Shown here in pieces: positions 34,343 through 41,726 of a stretch of 64,000 nucleotides of DNA (its first letter is position 1; every line of letters begins with the position of its first letter). Source of the DNA: Streptomyces tardus (GTDB lineage: Bacteria; Actinomycetota; Actinomycetes; Streptomycetales; Streptomycetaceae); assembly GCF_018101125.2 (NCBI RefSeq), contig NZ_JAELVF020000001.1:4257629-4321628 (forward strand), given 5' to 3'. The translations under genes and the position numbers were made by a program. The notes under the pieces are model-generated. The model saw only the letters and a program-made list of their open reading frames with translations. It was not told where the DNA came from and did no database searches.

Positions 34343-34708
34343 GTGACCGAGATTGACGTGAAAACAGATGCCCTCGTTCCGGCCTGGCTCAACGTGCCCG
34401 AGATCGCCGAGCTGCTCGAGGTCCAGGTGACCCGGGTGCGACAGCTGATCAACGAGGGCCAGTTGCTGGCCGTTCGCCGCGGCGAGAACAGGGTGCTGAT
34501 GGTGCCCGAGACGTTCTTCGGCGAAGGCCGCATCGTGAAGGGCCTGGCCGGCACCCTGACCCTGCTGCGGGACGACGGCTTCAGCGACGAGGAGATGCTG
34601 GAGTGGCTGTTCACCGCCGACGACACCCTCCCCGGCACGCCCGCCGACGCCCTGCGCGAGAACCGCGGCACCGAGGTGAAGCGCCGAGCCCAGGCCCTCG
34701 CCGTCTGA
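34343..34708 (+). CDS. Rv2175c-like winged-helix DNA-binding protein
   Basis: A 121-residue protein with an N-terminal excisionase-like/winged helix (WLNVPEIAELLEVQVTRVRQLINEGQLLAVRRGENRVLMVP) and a C-terminal helical region typical of the actinobacterial Rv2175c family. Rv2175c of M. tuberculosis binds DNA and is phosphorylated by the Ser/Thr kinase PknL. The gene starts at a GTG with CAGTCT 6 nt upstream and no ribosome-binding site. A Ser/Thr-rich short N-terminus precedes the DNA-binding fold (MTEIDVKTD). Target genes unknown. Confidence 0.88.
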   Translation: MTEIDVKTDALVPAWLNVPEIAELLEVQVTRVRQLINEGQLLAVRRGENRVLMVPETFFGEGRIVKGLAGTLTLLRDDGFSDEEMLEWLFTADDTLPGTPADALRENRGTEVKRRAQALAV

Positions 34709-34848
34709 CCGGCGTCCGGCCGGGTCCGCGCGCGTGAGCGCTCCCGGCCGCAGCGCCGTACGACCGGGCGTCCCGGTCGGTTCCACATCCGTTCCCGGCG
34801 TACGGGCCGCGCAGGTGCGCGGTCCGTACGCCCCGCAGGGGAGGCCCC

Positions 34849-35607
34849 ATGTCCGCGCCCGAGTCGAGCGCGCCCGCAGCCGAGGCGAGCGGGAGGTCCA
34901 CGCCGATTCCGCCGCCGGGTTCGGTGCCGAGCGCGCGTACGGCGCCCACCGCCCGGGAGCGTCTCGCGGGCGCGCGCCTCTATCTGTGCAGCGACGCCCG
35001 CCGGGAGCGCGGCGACCTCCCCGAGTTCCTGGACGAGGTCCTCGCGAACGGAGTGGACATCGTCCAGCTGCGGGACAAGGGGATGGAGGCGGCCGAGGAG
35101 CTGGAGCACCTCGTGGTCTTCGCCGAGGCCGCACGCCGCCACGGCGCACTGCTCGCGGTCAACGACCGTGCCGACGTGGCGCATGCCGCCGGTGCGGACG
35201 TGCTCCACCTCGGGCAGGGCGATCTGCCCGTGCCCGCTGCCCGCGCGATTCTCGGACCGACACCCGAGGACGTGCTGATCGGACGTTCCACCCATGCGCG
35301 GGCGGAAGTGGAGGCAGCATTCACCGACCCCGGCGTCGACTACTTCTGCACCGGCCCGTGCTGGCCCACCCCCACCAAGCCCGGCCGCCCGGCGCCGGGG
35401 CTCGACCTGGTGCGTCACGCGGCGGGCAGAGCGCGGGAGCTCGGCAGCGACCGTCCGTTCTTCGCCATCGGAGGTGTCGACGAGGCGCGTCTCGAAGAGG
35501 TGTGGGAAGCGGGCGCCCGGCGAGTGGTCGTGGTGCGTGCCCTGACGGAGGCGGCCGACCCCGGGGCGGCGGCCGGGCGGTTGCGCGCACGGCTCGCGGA
35601 GGCCTGA
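34849..35607 (+). CDS. thiE: Thiamine-phosphate synthase
   Basis: A TIM-barrel enzyme joining the pyrimidine and thiazole phosphates to thiamine phosphate. It has 252 residues; the first 40 (Ala/Pro/Ser-rich) are extra and the barrel begins at ARLYLCSDARR. VDIVQLRDKGM, LLAVNDRADVAHAAGADVLHLGQGDLP, GRSTHARAE, DYFCTGPCWPTPTKPGRPAPGL and FAIGGVDE are diagnostic. GGGGAGG precedes the ATG. It is near but divergent from the thiOSG operon, and no TPP riboswitch is seen in front of it. Confidence 0.94.
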   Translation: MSAPESSAPAAEASGRSTPIPPPGSVPSARTAPTARERLAGARLYLCSDARRERGDLPEFLDEVLANGVDIVQLRDKGMEAAEELEHLVVFAEAARRHGALLAVNDRADVAHAAGADVLHLGQGDLPVPAARAILGPTPEDVLIGRSTHARAEVEAAFTDPGVDYFCTGPCWPTPTKPGRPAPGLDLVRHAAGRARELGSDRPFFAIGGVDEARLEEVWEAGARRVVVVRALTEAADPGAAAGRLRARLAEA

Positions 35608-35772
35608 CCCCGCTCTCGCGGCCGGCGGGGCGCCGGAGCCGCGCGTACCCGCCGAGGGCGGACCCCGCCGGCCCGCGAGGTCGCTGCCGTGCCTTCCGAG
35701 AAGGGGCCGAAAACCGTGGCAGGTACGTGTCCATGTCCTGGACCTGGCTACTGCCGTGACCTGCCCGAGCGT

Positions 35773-35778
35773 TAGCCT
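35773..35778 (+). promoter_or_regulatory. -10 box TAGCCT of leaderless metF
   Basis: TAGCCT ends 7 nt before the ATG at 35786 without a Shine-Dalgarno sequence. Confidence 0.5.
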
Positions 35779-35785
35779 TCCGCAC

Positions 35786-36703
35786 ATGGCCCTTGGAATC
35801 GCGTCCACCCGCACGGACCGCGCGCGCACCATCCGCGAGCTGCTGAACTCCGGGAAGAAGTCCTTCTCCTTCGAGTTCATGGCGCCTCGTACGGAGAAGG
35901 GCGAGCGGACCCTGTGGAACGCGATCCGCCGCATCGAGGCGGTCCGCCCCACCTTCGTCTCGGTGACGTACGGCGCCGGCGGGTCCTCGCGCGAGGGCAC
36001 CGTACGGGCGACGGAGCGCATTGCCACCGACACGACCCTCACCCCGGTCGCCCACCTCACCGCCGTGAACCACTCCAAGGCGGAGCTGCGCAACGTCATC
36101 GGCCAGTACGCCGACGCCGGGATCCGCAACATGCTGGCGCTGCGCGGCGATCCGCCCGGCGACCCGATGGGGGAGTGGATCGCGCACCCCGAGGGCGTCA
36201 CCTACGCCGCCGAGCTGGTCGAGATGATCAAGGAGGCCGGGGACTTCTGCGTCGGAGTCGCCGCCTACCCGGAGATGCACCCCCGCTCGACCGACTGGGA
36301 CAGCGACATCCGGCACTTCGTCGACAAGTGCCGCGCGGGCGCCGACTACGCGATCACCCAGATGTTCTTCTCGGCCGACGACTATCTGCGCCTTCGGGAC
36401 AGAGTCGCCGCCGCCGGTTGTCAGACGCCCATCATTCCGGAGATCATGCCGGTCACGAACGTGCGGCAGATCGAGCGTTTCGCCCAGCTGAGCAACGCCA
36501 CGTTCCCGCCCGAGCTGGCTGATCGCATCCTCGCGGTCAAGGACGACCCGGCCGCTGTACGCTCAGTGGGGATCGAGTACGCCACGGAGCTCTGCGCGAA
36601 GTTGATGGACGAGGACATCCCAGGTCTTCACTTCATCACCCTCAACCACTCCACGGCTACGTTGGAAATCTACGAGAAGCTGGGGCTGCACGAGCGGCTC
36701 TGA
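35786..36703 (+). CDS. metF: Methylenetetrahydrofolate reductase
   Basis: A 305-residue FAD-binding TIM barrel that reduces 5,10-methylene- to 5-methyltetrahydrofolate for methionine synthesis. SFEFMAPRTEKGE, FVSVTYGAGGSSREGT, HLTAVNHSKAEL, MLALRGDPPGD, GVAAYPEMHP, ITQMFFSADDYLRL and IIPEIMPVTN are present. The ATG at 35786 starts the conserved N-terminus; the longer frame from 35756 would precede the -10 box. The gene is followed 22 bp later by a membrane protein gene with its own strong ribosome-binding site. Confidence 0.96.
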   Translation: MALGIASTRTDRARTIRELLNSGKKSFSFEFMAPRTEKGERTLWNAIRRIEAVRPTFVSVTYGAGGSSREGTVRATERIATDTTLTPVAHLTAVNHSKAELRNVIGQYADAGIRNMLALRGDPPGDPMGEWIAHPEGVTYAAELVEMIKEAGDFCVGVAAYPEMHPRSTDWDSDIRHFVDKCRAGADYAITQMFFSADDYLRLRDRVAAAGCQTPIIPEIMPVTNVRQIERFAQLSNATFPPELADRILAVKDDPAAVRSVGIEYATELCAKLMDEDIPGLHFITLNHSTATLEIYEKLGLHERL

Positions 36704-36725
36704 TCTCGGCAGGGGAGGGGCGTAC

Positions 36726-37934
36726 ATGGGCTGGACGGTCCTCTACATCGCGTTCGGCTGTGTGGCCCTGTGGCTGCTCGGGGAGGTCCTGCTCCAGTAC
36801 AAGGCCCGGCTGCGCTGGCGGCTGTTGGCCTTCTGCGGCTTCCTCTGCGTGGTTCTCGGCGTCCTCATGTCCGAGCTGCTGGTGATCCTGGTGGGCACGG
36901 CGGCATTCGGGGCCGGACAGCTCTTCGTCACCCTCTCCTTCCGCCGAGGCTTCTCCACCGGCTGGGCGCTGGGCGGCCGGCCGGGCTCCAGCCGCCGACG
37001 CCGCGCCGAGGGCGCGGAGGCGGACGACCCGCCGCCCCCGCCCGTGGACAGCGAACCGGTGCTGGAGGTCTCCCAGTTGGAGGAGACCTCGACCTACCAG
37101 CCGTTGCCGCTGCCCGACGACACCGGCCAGTACGGCGTGTACGACCGGGAGGAGCCGCCGGCCGCAGCGCCGAGCGGCTTCACCACCTCCGGGTACGACT
37201 CCCCGGCCAACCACGACTCCAACGGCTACGACGCCCTGGGCGGTTACGGCTCCTACGGCACCTCGTCCTACGACGCCTCCCCGTACGGCACCTCGTCCTA
37301 CGACACTTCGCCGTACGGCTCCTCGCCGTACGGCACCCCCGTCTACGGTTCCTCGGACCCCTACGGCTCGTCCGACGGGTACGACTCCCCCGCCGGCTAC
37401 GGCTCCTCCGACAGCTCCGGTTACGGCACTCCCTACGGGGCGCCGGATCACGGCAGTTCGCAGGGGCCCCCGGTCCACGGCACCCCGCACCCCGACGACA
37501 GCTGGGGTGCTCCCGTCCACGGCGGGACGCAGGACCAGACCGGATACAGCAGCCCGCTCTACTCCGCCGCCCCGGGCCAGCCCTACGGCGACGCGTACGG
37601 CTACGACGAGCAGCAGTACGCGCCGTACGCGGACCCGTACACGGGCGGCCAGAGCGCTGCCGGCTACGGAGGCTACCCGGGGGCCAACGACCTCTACGAC
37701 CCGCTGACCGGCAACTACCCGGCCCCCGGCGGCGGTTACCCGGCGGGCACCTACTCCGCCCAGGGCGAGCAGGGCGGGTACGGGGCCGAGGACCGGCGGG
37801 CCGAGCCGTACGACCCGTACGCCCAGCAGACGCCGCCCGGCGGGGTGTGGGTGCCCCAGCAGCGCGAGGCCGACCCGCAGCGACCGACGCAGGAGCCGGG
37901 CTGCTACGGCTACTACGACCCGCAGCGCCCCTGA
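36726..37934 (+). CDS. Membrane protein with long Tyr/Gly/Ser/Pro-rich tail
   Basis: A 402-residue protein. Two or three hydrophobic helices (about 5-20, 30-50 and 53-68) are followed by a cytosolic-looking tail of about 300 residues. The tail is dominated by Tyr, Gly, Ser, Pro, Asp and Gln, with quasi-repeats such as SYGTSSYDASPYG. The composition resembles prion-like, phase-separating sequences. GGGGAGGGG stands before the ATG and spacing to metF is 22 bp. I know no function; a membrane-tethered scaffold is a guess. Codon use follows the neighbours, so no sign of transfer. Confidence 0.85.
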   Translation: MGWTVLYIAFGCVALWLLGEVLLQYKARLRWRLLAFCGFLCVVLGVLMSELLVILVGTAAFGAGQLFVTLSFRRGFSTGWALGGRPGSSRRRRAEGAEADDPPPPPVDSEPVLEVSQLEETSTYQPLPLPDDTGQYGVYDREEPPAAAPSGFTTSGYDSPANHDSNGYDALGGYGSYGTSSYDASPYGTSSYDTSPYGSSPYGTPVYGSSDPYGSSDGYDSPAGYGSSDSSGYGTPYGAPDHGSSQGPPVHGTPHPDDSWGAPVHGGTQDQTGYSSPLYSAAPGQPYGDAYGYDEQQYAPYADPYTGGQSAAGYGGYPGANDLYDPLTGNYPAPGGGYPAGTYSAQGEQGGYGAEDRRAEPYDPYAQQTPPGGVWVPQQREADPQRPTQEPGCYGYYDPQRP

Positions 37935-37987
37935 GTCACCGGGAAACCGGACCCGCGCACGGCCCGCCGGGTCCCGGGGCCGGGCGG

Positions 37988-38131
37988 GCACCCGAAGCGG
38001 TTTCGGCCTGAAGCGGTTTCGGCCTGAAACCGGGCCGGCCTGAAACCGGGCCGGCCTGAAACCGGGTCGGCCTGAAACCGGGTCGGCCTGAAACCGGGCT
38101 GGCCTGAAACCGGGTCGGCCCGAAGCGGCTC
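37988..38131. repeat. 16-bp tandem repeat array, eight copies plus one degenerate
   Basis: Eight contiguous units of 16 bp (consensus CGGCCTGAAACCGGGY; the first and last units have the variant GAAGCGG core) follow one degenerate unit. The six central copies are nearly identical. The array lies in the 255-bp gap between two convergent genes. Since 16 is not a multiple of 3 and both frames through it are antisense extensions, it is not coding. Confidence 0.92.
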
Positions 38132-38189
38132 CGGACCGGGCGCCTGCGGCACCCGGGCGGTGCCGTCGATGGGGCCGGGCCGGTGGCGG

Positions 38190-39644
38190 TCAGCGCGAGC
38201 CGCGCCAGTCCTCGCCCTCGACGAGCAGTCCGGCCACCAACGTGCCGGACATACCCGCGTGCGCCAGGCCGCCGCCCGGATGGGCCCAGCCGCCCAGCCT
38301 CCAACTGCCGCGCACCGTCCCGAGGTTGGGCGCCAGGTCCCGTTCGTCGGCTCCGGCCAGTGCCGGTACGGGCACGGCCCCGCCGGGCACACCCGTACGC
38401 TCGGCGCAGTCCGCCGGGGTGCGCGCCTCGTGCCACAGCAGCCGTCGCGTCAGATCCGGTACGGCGCGCTCGGCCGCTGCCAGCAGCGCCGCCTCGGCCG
38501 TGTCGTCGGGCGAACTCCCGGCCGGCACCGCGACGTCGACCACCACGGCCTCGTGCGCGGCGTCGGGGACCAGCGTCCGGTCGGCCGGCCGGGAGACGGT
38601 GACCACGCCGGTGTCGGAGTGCACATGGGTCCGGTGTACGGCGTCGGCGGGACGGGCGCCGCGCAGTGCGAGCAGGAGGGTGTGACGGGACTGCCCCGGC
38701 GCCGCGCCCCCGCGGCCCGCCCCGGCGTCGAGCGCGGCTCCTGCGGCTGCCACCGCTCCTGCCGGGTGTGGCGCCGTACCGGCCGAGAGCCGACCGGTCC
38801 CGTCCACCACGTGGTCCGCCGACACCGTGCTGCCGTCGGCCAGTTCGACGCCGGTGGCGCGTCCGTCGGCCACCGTCAGGCCCACCACCTCGGAGTTGAA
38901 GCGGAACACCACCTTCCGCTCCAGGCAGCGCCCGTGCACCGCGTCCGCGAGCGCCTGCATCCCGCCGACGACGTACCAGCTGCCGAAGGTCTGCTCCAGG
39001 TACGCGAGCACGGACGCGCTCGCCGGTGTCTGCCGCGGGTCGAGCCCCCAACTGCGGGCGTACGAACCCAGCAGCGCCACCAGGCGCGGATCGCGCAGCT
39101 CCGCGCGCGCGACTTCGTCCAGGGTCGGGGTGCGCCGCCTGAGCAGGCCGCGGCGGCCGGCCGGGTACGGGTCGGGGAGGCCGCGCGCCGAGCCGGGCAG
39201 GGTGCGCGGCTCCTCGAGCAGCGGCCTGCGGGTGGTGTCCCAGACCGTACGGGCGCGGGAGACGAGATCGGTCCAGCGCTCGCCGCTGCCGGCGCCCAGC
39301 GCGGAGTCGAGTGCGTCGATGACGCCGGCGCGGGAGGCGGCGGGCAGTGTCACCTCGGTGCCGTCGGTGAACAGATGCCGGGACGCGGGGTCCACCTGGT
39401 GGGCCGTCACGCAGCTCTCGAGCGGTGCTCGGCCCGTCTTGACGAACAAGTCCCGCCAGACGGCGGGCAGTTGGAGCAGGCCCGGCCCGGTGTCGAAGCC
39501 GAACCCGTCGCGCTCGTACCGCTCGACCGAGCCGCCGTGGCGGCCGGCGCGCTCGTGGACCTGCACCCGGTGTCCCGCAACGGCCAGCCGAGCCGCCCCC
39601 GCCATCGCGCCCATGCCGGCGCCCACGACCACTACATCTGCCAT
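38190..39644 (-). CDS. Phytoene-desaturase-like FAD-dependent oxidoreductase
   Basis: A 484-residue flavoprotein with the N-terminal dinucleotide fold VVVVGAGMGAMAGAARLAVAGHRVQVHE, a substrate domain with YVVGGMQALADAV, and a C-terminal GTVRGSWRLGGWAHPGGGLAHAGMSGTLVA segment as in the carotenoid isomerase/desaturase (CrtI) family. No other carotenoid gene is nearby, so the substrate is unknown. The ATG at 39644 was chosen since TAGAGT (39657-39652, minus strand) ends 7 nt upstream and the conserved fold starts at residue 2. That -10 box begins with the TAG stop of the gene upstream. Confidence 0.9.
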   Translation of the reverse strand: MADVVVVGAGMGAMAGAARLAVAGHRVQVHERAGRHGGSVERYERDGFGFDTGPGLLQLPAVWRDLFVKTGRAPLESCVTAHQVDPASRHLFTDGTEVTLPAASRAGVIDALDSALGAGSGERWTDLVSRARTVWDTTRRPLLEEPRTLPGSARGLPDPYPAGRRGLLRRRTPTLDEVARAELRDPRLVALLGSYARSWGLDPRQTPASASVLAYLEQTFGSWYVVGGMQALADAVHGRCLERKVVFRFNSEVVGLTVADGRATGVELADGSTVSADHVVDGTGRLSAGTAPHPAGAVAAAGAALDAGAGRGGAAPGQSRHTLLLALRGARPADAVHRTHVHSDTGVVTVSRPADRTLVPDAAHEAVVVDVAVPAGSSPDDTAEAALLAAAERAVPDLTRRLLWHEARTPADCAERTGVPGGAVPVPALAGADERDLAPNLGTVRGSWRLGGWAHPGGGLAHAGMSGTLVAGLLVEGEDWRGSR

Positions 39645-39654
39645 GCCCCGGACT

Positions 39655-40377
39655 CTAGCCCGCGTCCCCGTCCGCCCGTCCGCCCCGGGCGGCGGAGGCG
39701 GGCTGCTGCGGGAGGGCGCGCCCGGCGGTCGCCACGGTGCGGGTACGTGCGCTCGCCACGGGTGGGGGCGTGTACGGTCGCGCGGTGCCTGTCGCGCGCT
39801 CCTCGCGCCGGGCCCGACGACGGGCCAGGAATCGGCGGATCCGGCGTACGAGCAGGCAGACGAGCACAATCCCGAGGGCCAGCAGCGTGCCGGCGATCAC
39901 CGCCGCGGCCACCGGGTGGAAGAGAGCGAAGACCACCAGCGCGGCGACGGCCAGGTCCTCCACGAAGCTCATCGCGATATTGCTGACGGGCTCGGGCGAG
40001 GTGTTGACCGCCATCCTGGTACCGGCCTTGACCAGATGGCTGAGCAGTGCGGTACCGCCGCCGATCGCTCCCGCCGCGAGCTGGGAGAGCGAACCGTCCT
40101 CGCCGGCCAGCAGCGCCGCGATCACCCCGCCCGACACCGGGCGCACCACGGTGTGCAGCACGTCCCAGAAGGTGTCGACGTAGGGGATCTTGTCAGCGAC
40201 CGCCTGGATGACGAACAGCACACCGGCGGCCACCAGCACATCGGGGCGCTGCAGCGTCTGCGGCACCTCCTCCGAGCCCGCGCCGGCAGCGCCGAGGAGA
40301 CCCAGCAGGAGGACCACGGCGTAGGCGTTGATACCGCTGGCCCAGCTGCTGGTGAAGATCAGGGGGAGCACCGACAC
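39655..40377 (-). CDS. DUF4126 family membrane protein
   Basis: A 240-residue integral membrane protein with about five helices and the family segments FTSSWASGINAYAVVLLLGL, ADKIPYVDTFWDVLHTVVRP and GGGTALLSHLVKAGTR. An Arg-rich region and a Ser/Ala/Thr tail follow. Function unknown. The GTG at 40377 is preceded by TACGAT (40389-40384, minus strand) ending 6 nt away and lacks a ribosome-binding site, suggesting a leaderless transcript. It ends 10 bp before the flavoprotein gene and overlaps its promoter. Confidence 0.88.
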   Translation of the reverse strand: MSVLPLIFTSSWASGINAYAVVLLLGLLGAAGAGSEEVPQTLQRPDVLVAAGVLFVIQAVADKIPYVDTFWDVLHTVVRPVSGGVIAALLAGEDGSLSQLAAGAIGGGTALLSHLVKAGTRMAVNTSPEPVSNIAMSFVEDLAVAALVVFALFHPVAAAVIAGTLLALGIVLVCLLVRRIRRFLARRRARREERATGTARPYTPPPVASARTRTVATAGRALPQQPASAARGGRADGDAG

Positions 40378-40899
40378 CAGCAGATCGTATCGGGGCGCGG
40401 CAGCCCCGCGCCGAGCTCTGGGCGAAGTTGCTCAGCCCTGAGTGCGCGTACCCAGCAAGGGAGTTGAGTACGAGCGCGGATGGGATCGTGCGCCGGGGGA
40501 CGGCAGAGTGTGGGACACCGGAGGGCGCACGGGAACGGCCGACACGGGGTGGCCGAGACCGAGGCGTGCACCTCCGGGGCCGGCGGACCACCGGCAACGG
40601 GGGAATGAAGGGGAATCACAGGGGAACGAGCGGCCGGCTCGGCACACGCCGGGGCCGGTCGCTCACCCGTGTCCGCCCGGCGACCGGCCCGGGTACGGGT
40701 CACCGGGCCGTCCCAGAGCACGGGCACGTCCGCGGCCCACGCGCCGCACACGTGCCCACGCGCCGCACACGTGCGTACGCGCCGCACACGTGCCCACGCG
40801 CCGCACACGTGCCCACGCGCCGCACGTCCCGCCCGTGCGCACGCTGTGTTCCCGCGTACGGCGGAGGCGGCCGGACGGCGGCGATCCCGCGGGGCCGCG
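40378..40899. other. 522-bp gap upstream of the DUF4126 gene
   Basis: No convincing gene. It contains the -10 box of the DUF4126 gene (40384-40389), a half-site-like TTGAGTACGAG near 40463, and the 19-bp CACGTG tandem repeat at 40739-40825. Open frames across it are shadows without start signals. Confidence 0.5.
40739..40825. repeat. 19-bp tandem repeat with CACACGTG core, four and a half copies
   Basis: Four units of ACGCGCCGCACACGTGCCC (the second ends in CGT) and a partial fifth. Every full unit contains the palindrome CACGTG. The array is about 75 bp downstream of the tetR stop and 360 bp upstream of the DUF4126 start. Confidence 0.9.
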
Positions 40900-41580
40900 T
40901 CAGTCGTCGGCCGGGCCGCCGAGCCTGCCGCTGCCGCTGCCGCCGACCCGGCCCTGGAGCAGCAGCGAGAGCGCGCCGTGCACATCCCCCAGCGAACGCT
41001 CCGACTGGAACGCCTTCCAGTCCAGCGCCGCCACCAGCACCATCCCGACCAGTGCCGCGGAGGTCAGCTGGATGTCGATCTCCTCGCTGAACTCCCCCTC
41101 CTGGACGCCGAGTCGCAGCACATCCTCCACCACGGCCACCGCTTGTCCCCGGACCACCATCAGCGTCTTCTGCCACGCCCGGTTGGGACGCCACAGCTCT
41201 GCGACGTAGAGCTGGCTGAACGCCGGATAGTGGTCGATGAACCGCAGGCCAGCCTTGATCATCGCGTCCAGCGAGTCGACCCGGCCGCCACCCCGCGCGC
41301 TCTCCTGCGCCGCCGCGTCCCTCAGCTCGGTGGTGAGCAACTCCACGCCGTGACGCAGCAGTTCCTCGAAGAGGTCCGCCTTGCTGGCGAAGTTGTAGTA
41401 GACGGTGCCCTTGGCGACGCCGGCCCGCTCGGCGATCTCCTCGACCGTCGTGGAGGAGAAGCCCTGTTCGGCGATGAGCGTCACCGCCGCCTCGTACAGC
41501 TTCTGGCGCGTCGCGCTCGTACGAGGGCCGCGCGTCGTCCCGCCGCCGCTGCCGTTCTTCATCCGGGGAGCCTTCTCCAC
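40900..41580 (-). CDS. TetR-family transcriptional regulator
   Basis: A 226-residue repressor. An N-terminal TetR helix-turn-helix (RQKLYEAAVTLIAEQGFSSTTVEEIAERAGVAKGTVYYNFASKADLFEELL, about 25-75) is followed by a helical ligand domain. It lies downstream of the ABC and YhgE genes on the same strand and so probably controls that operon through the palindrome at 44689-44712. GAGGAG is 8 nt before the GTG at 41580; an ATG six codons later is an alternative. The C-terminus is a Gly-rich tail. Effector unknown. Confidence 0.92.
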   Translation of the reverse strand: MEKAPRMKNGSGGGTTRGPRTSATRQKLYEAAVTLIAEQGFSSTTVEEIAERAGVAKGTVYYNFASKADLFEELLRHGVELLTTELRDAAAQESARGGGRVDSLDAMIKAGLRFIDHYPAFSQLYVAELWRPNRAWQKTLMVVRGQAVAVVEDVLRLGVQEGEFSEEIDIQLTSAALVGMVLVAALDWKAFQSERSLGDVHGALSLLLQGRVGGSGSGRLGGPADD

Positions 41581-41726
41581 ACCGCAGTCTCCTCACTGCG
41601 GCGACCCCGCCGCAGTCTCCGCGCCGCACCCGCGACGTCGTACTCCGTGCCACGGCGCACTCCGCGCCGCGGCCCCGCTGTCGCGGTCCGCGCTCCTGCC
41701 GCCTCCTCGCCGCTGCCGGCCGGGGC

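Noticed and set aside
32815..36201. Very long minus-strand open frame over the flavoprotein, thiE and metF region
   Set aside because: Shadow of well-supported plus-strand genes.
37988..38131. CRISPR array
   Set aside because: The 16-bp units are contiguous, without spacers, and no cas genes are present.
40463..40480. MacR binding site (TGAGTAC palindrome)
   Set aside because: Only one half-site-like TGAGTAC is present; the second half is missing.
40739..40825. CRISPR array
   Set aside because: Contiguous 19-bp units without spacers; no cas genes.
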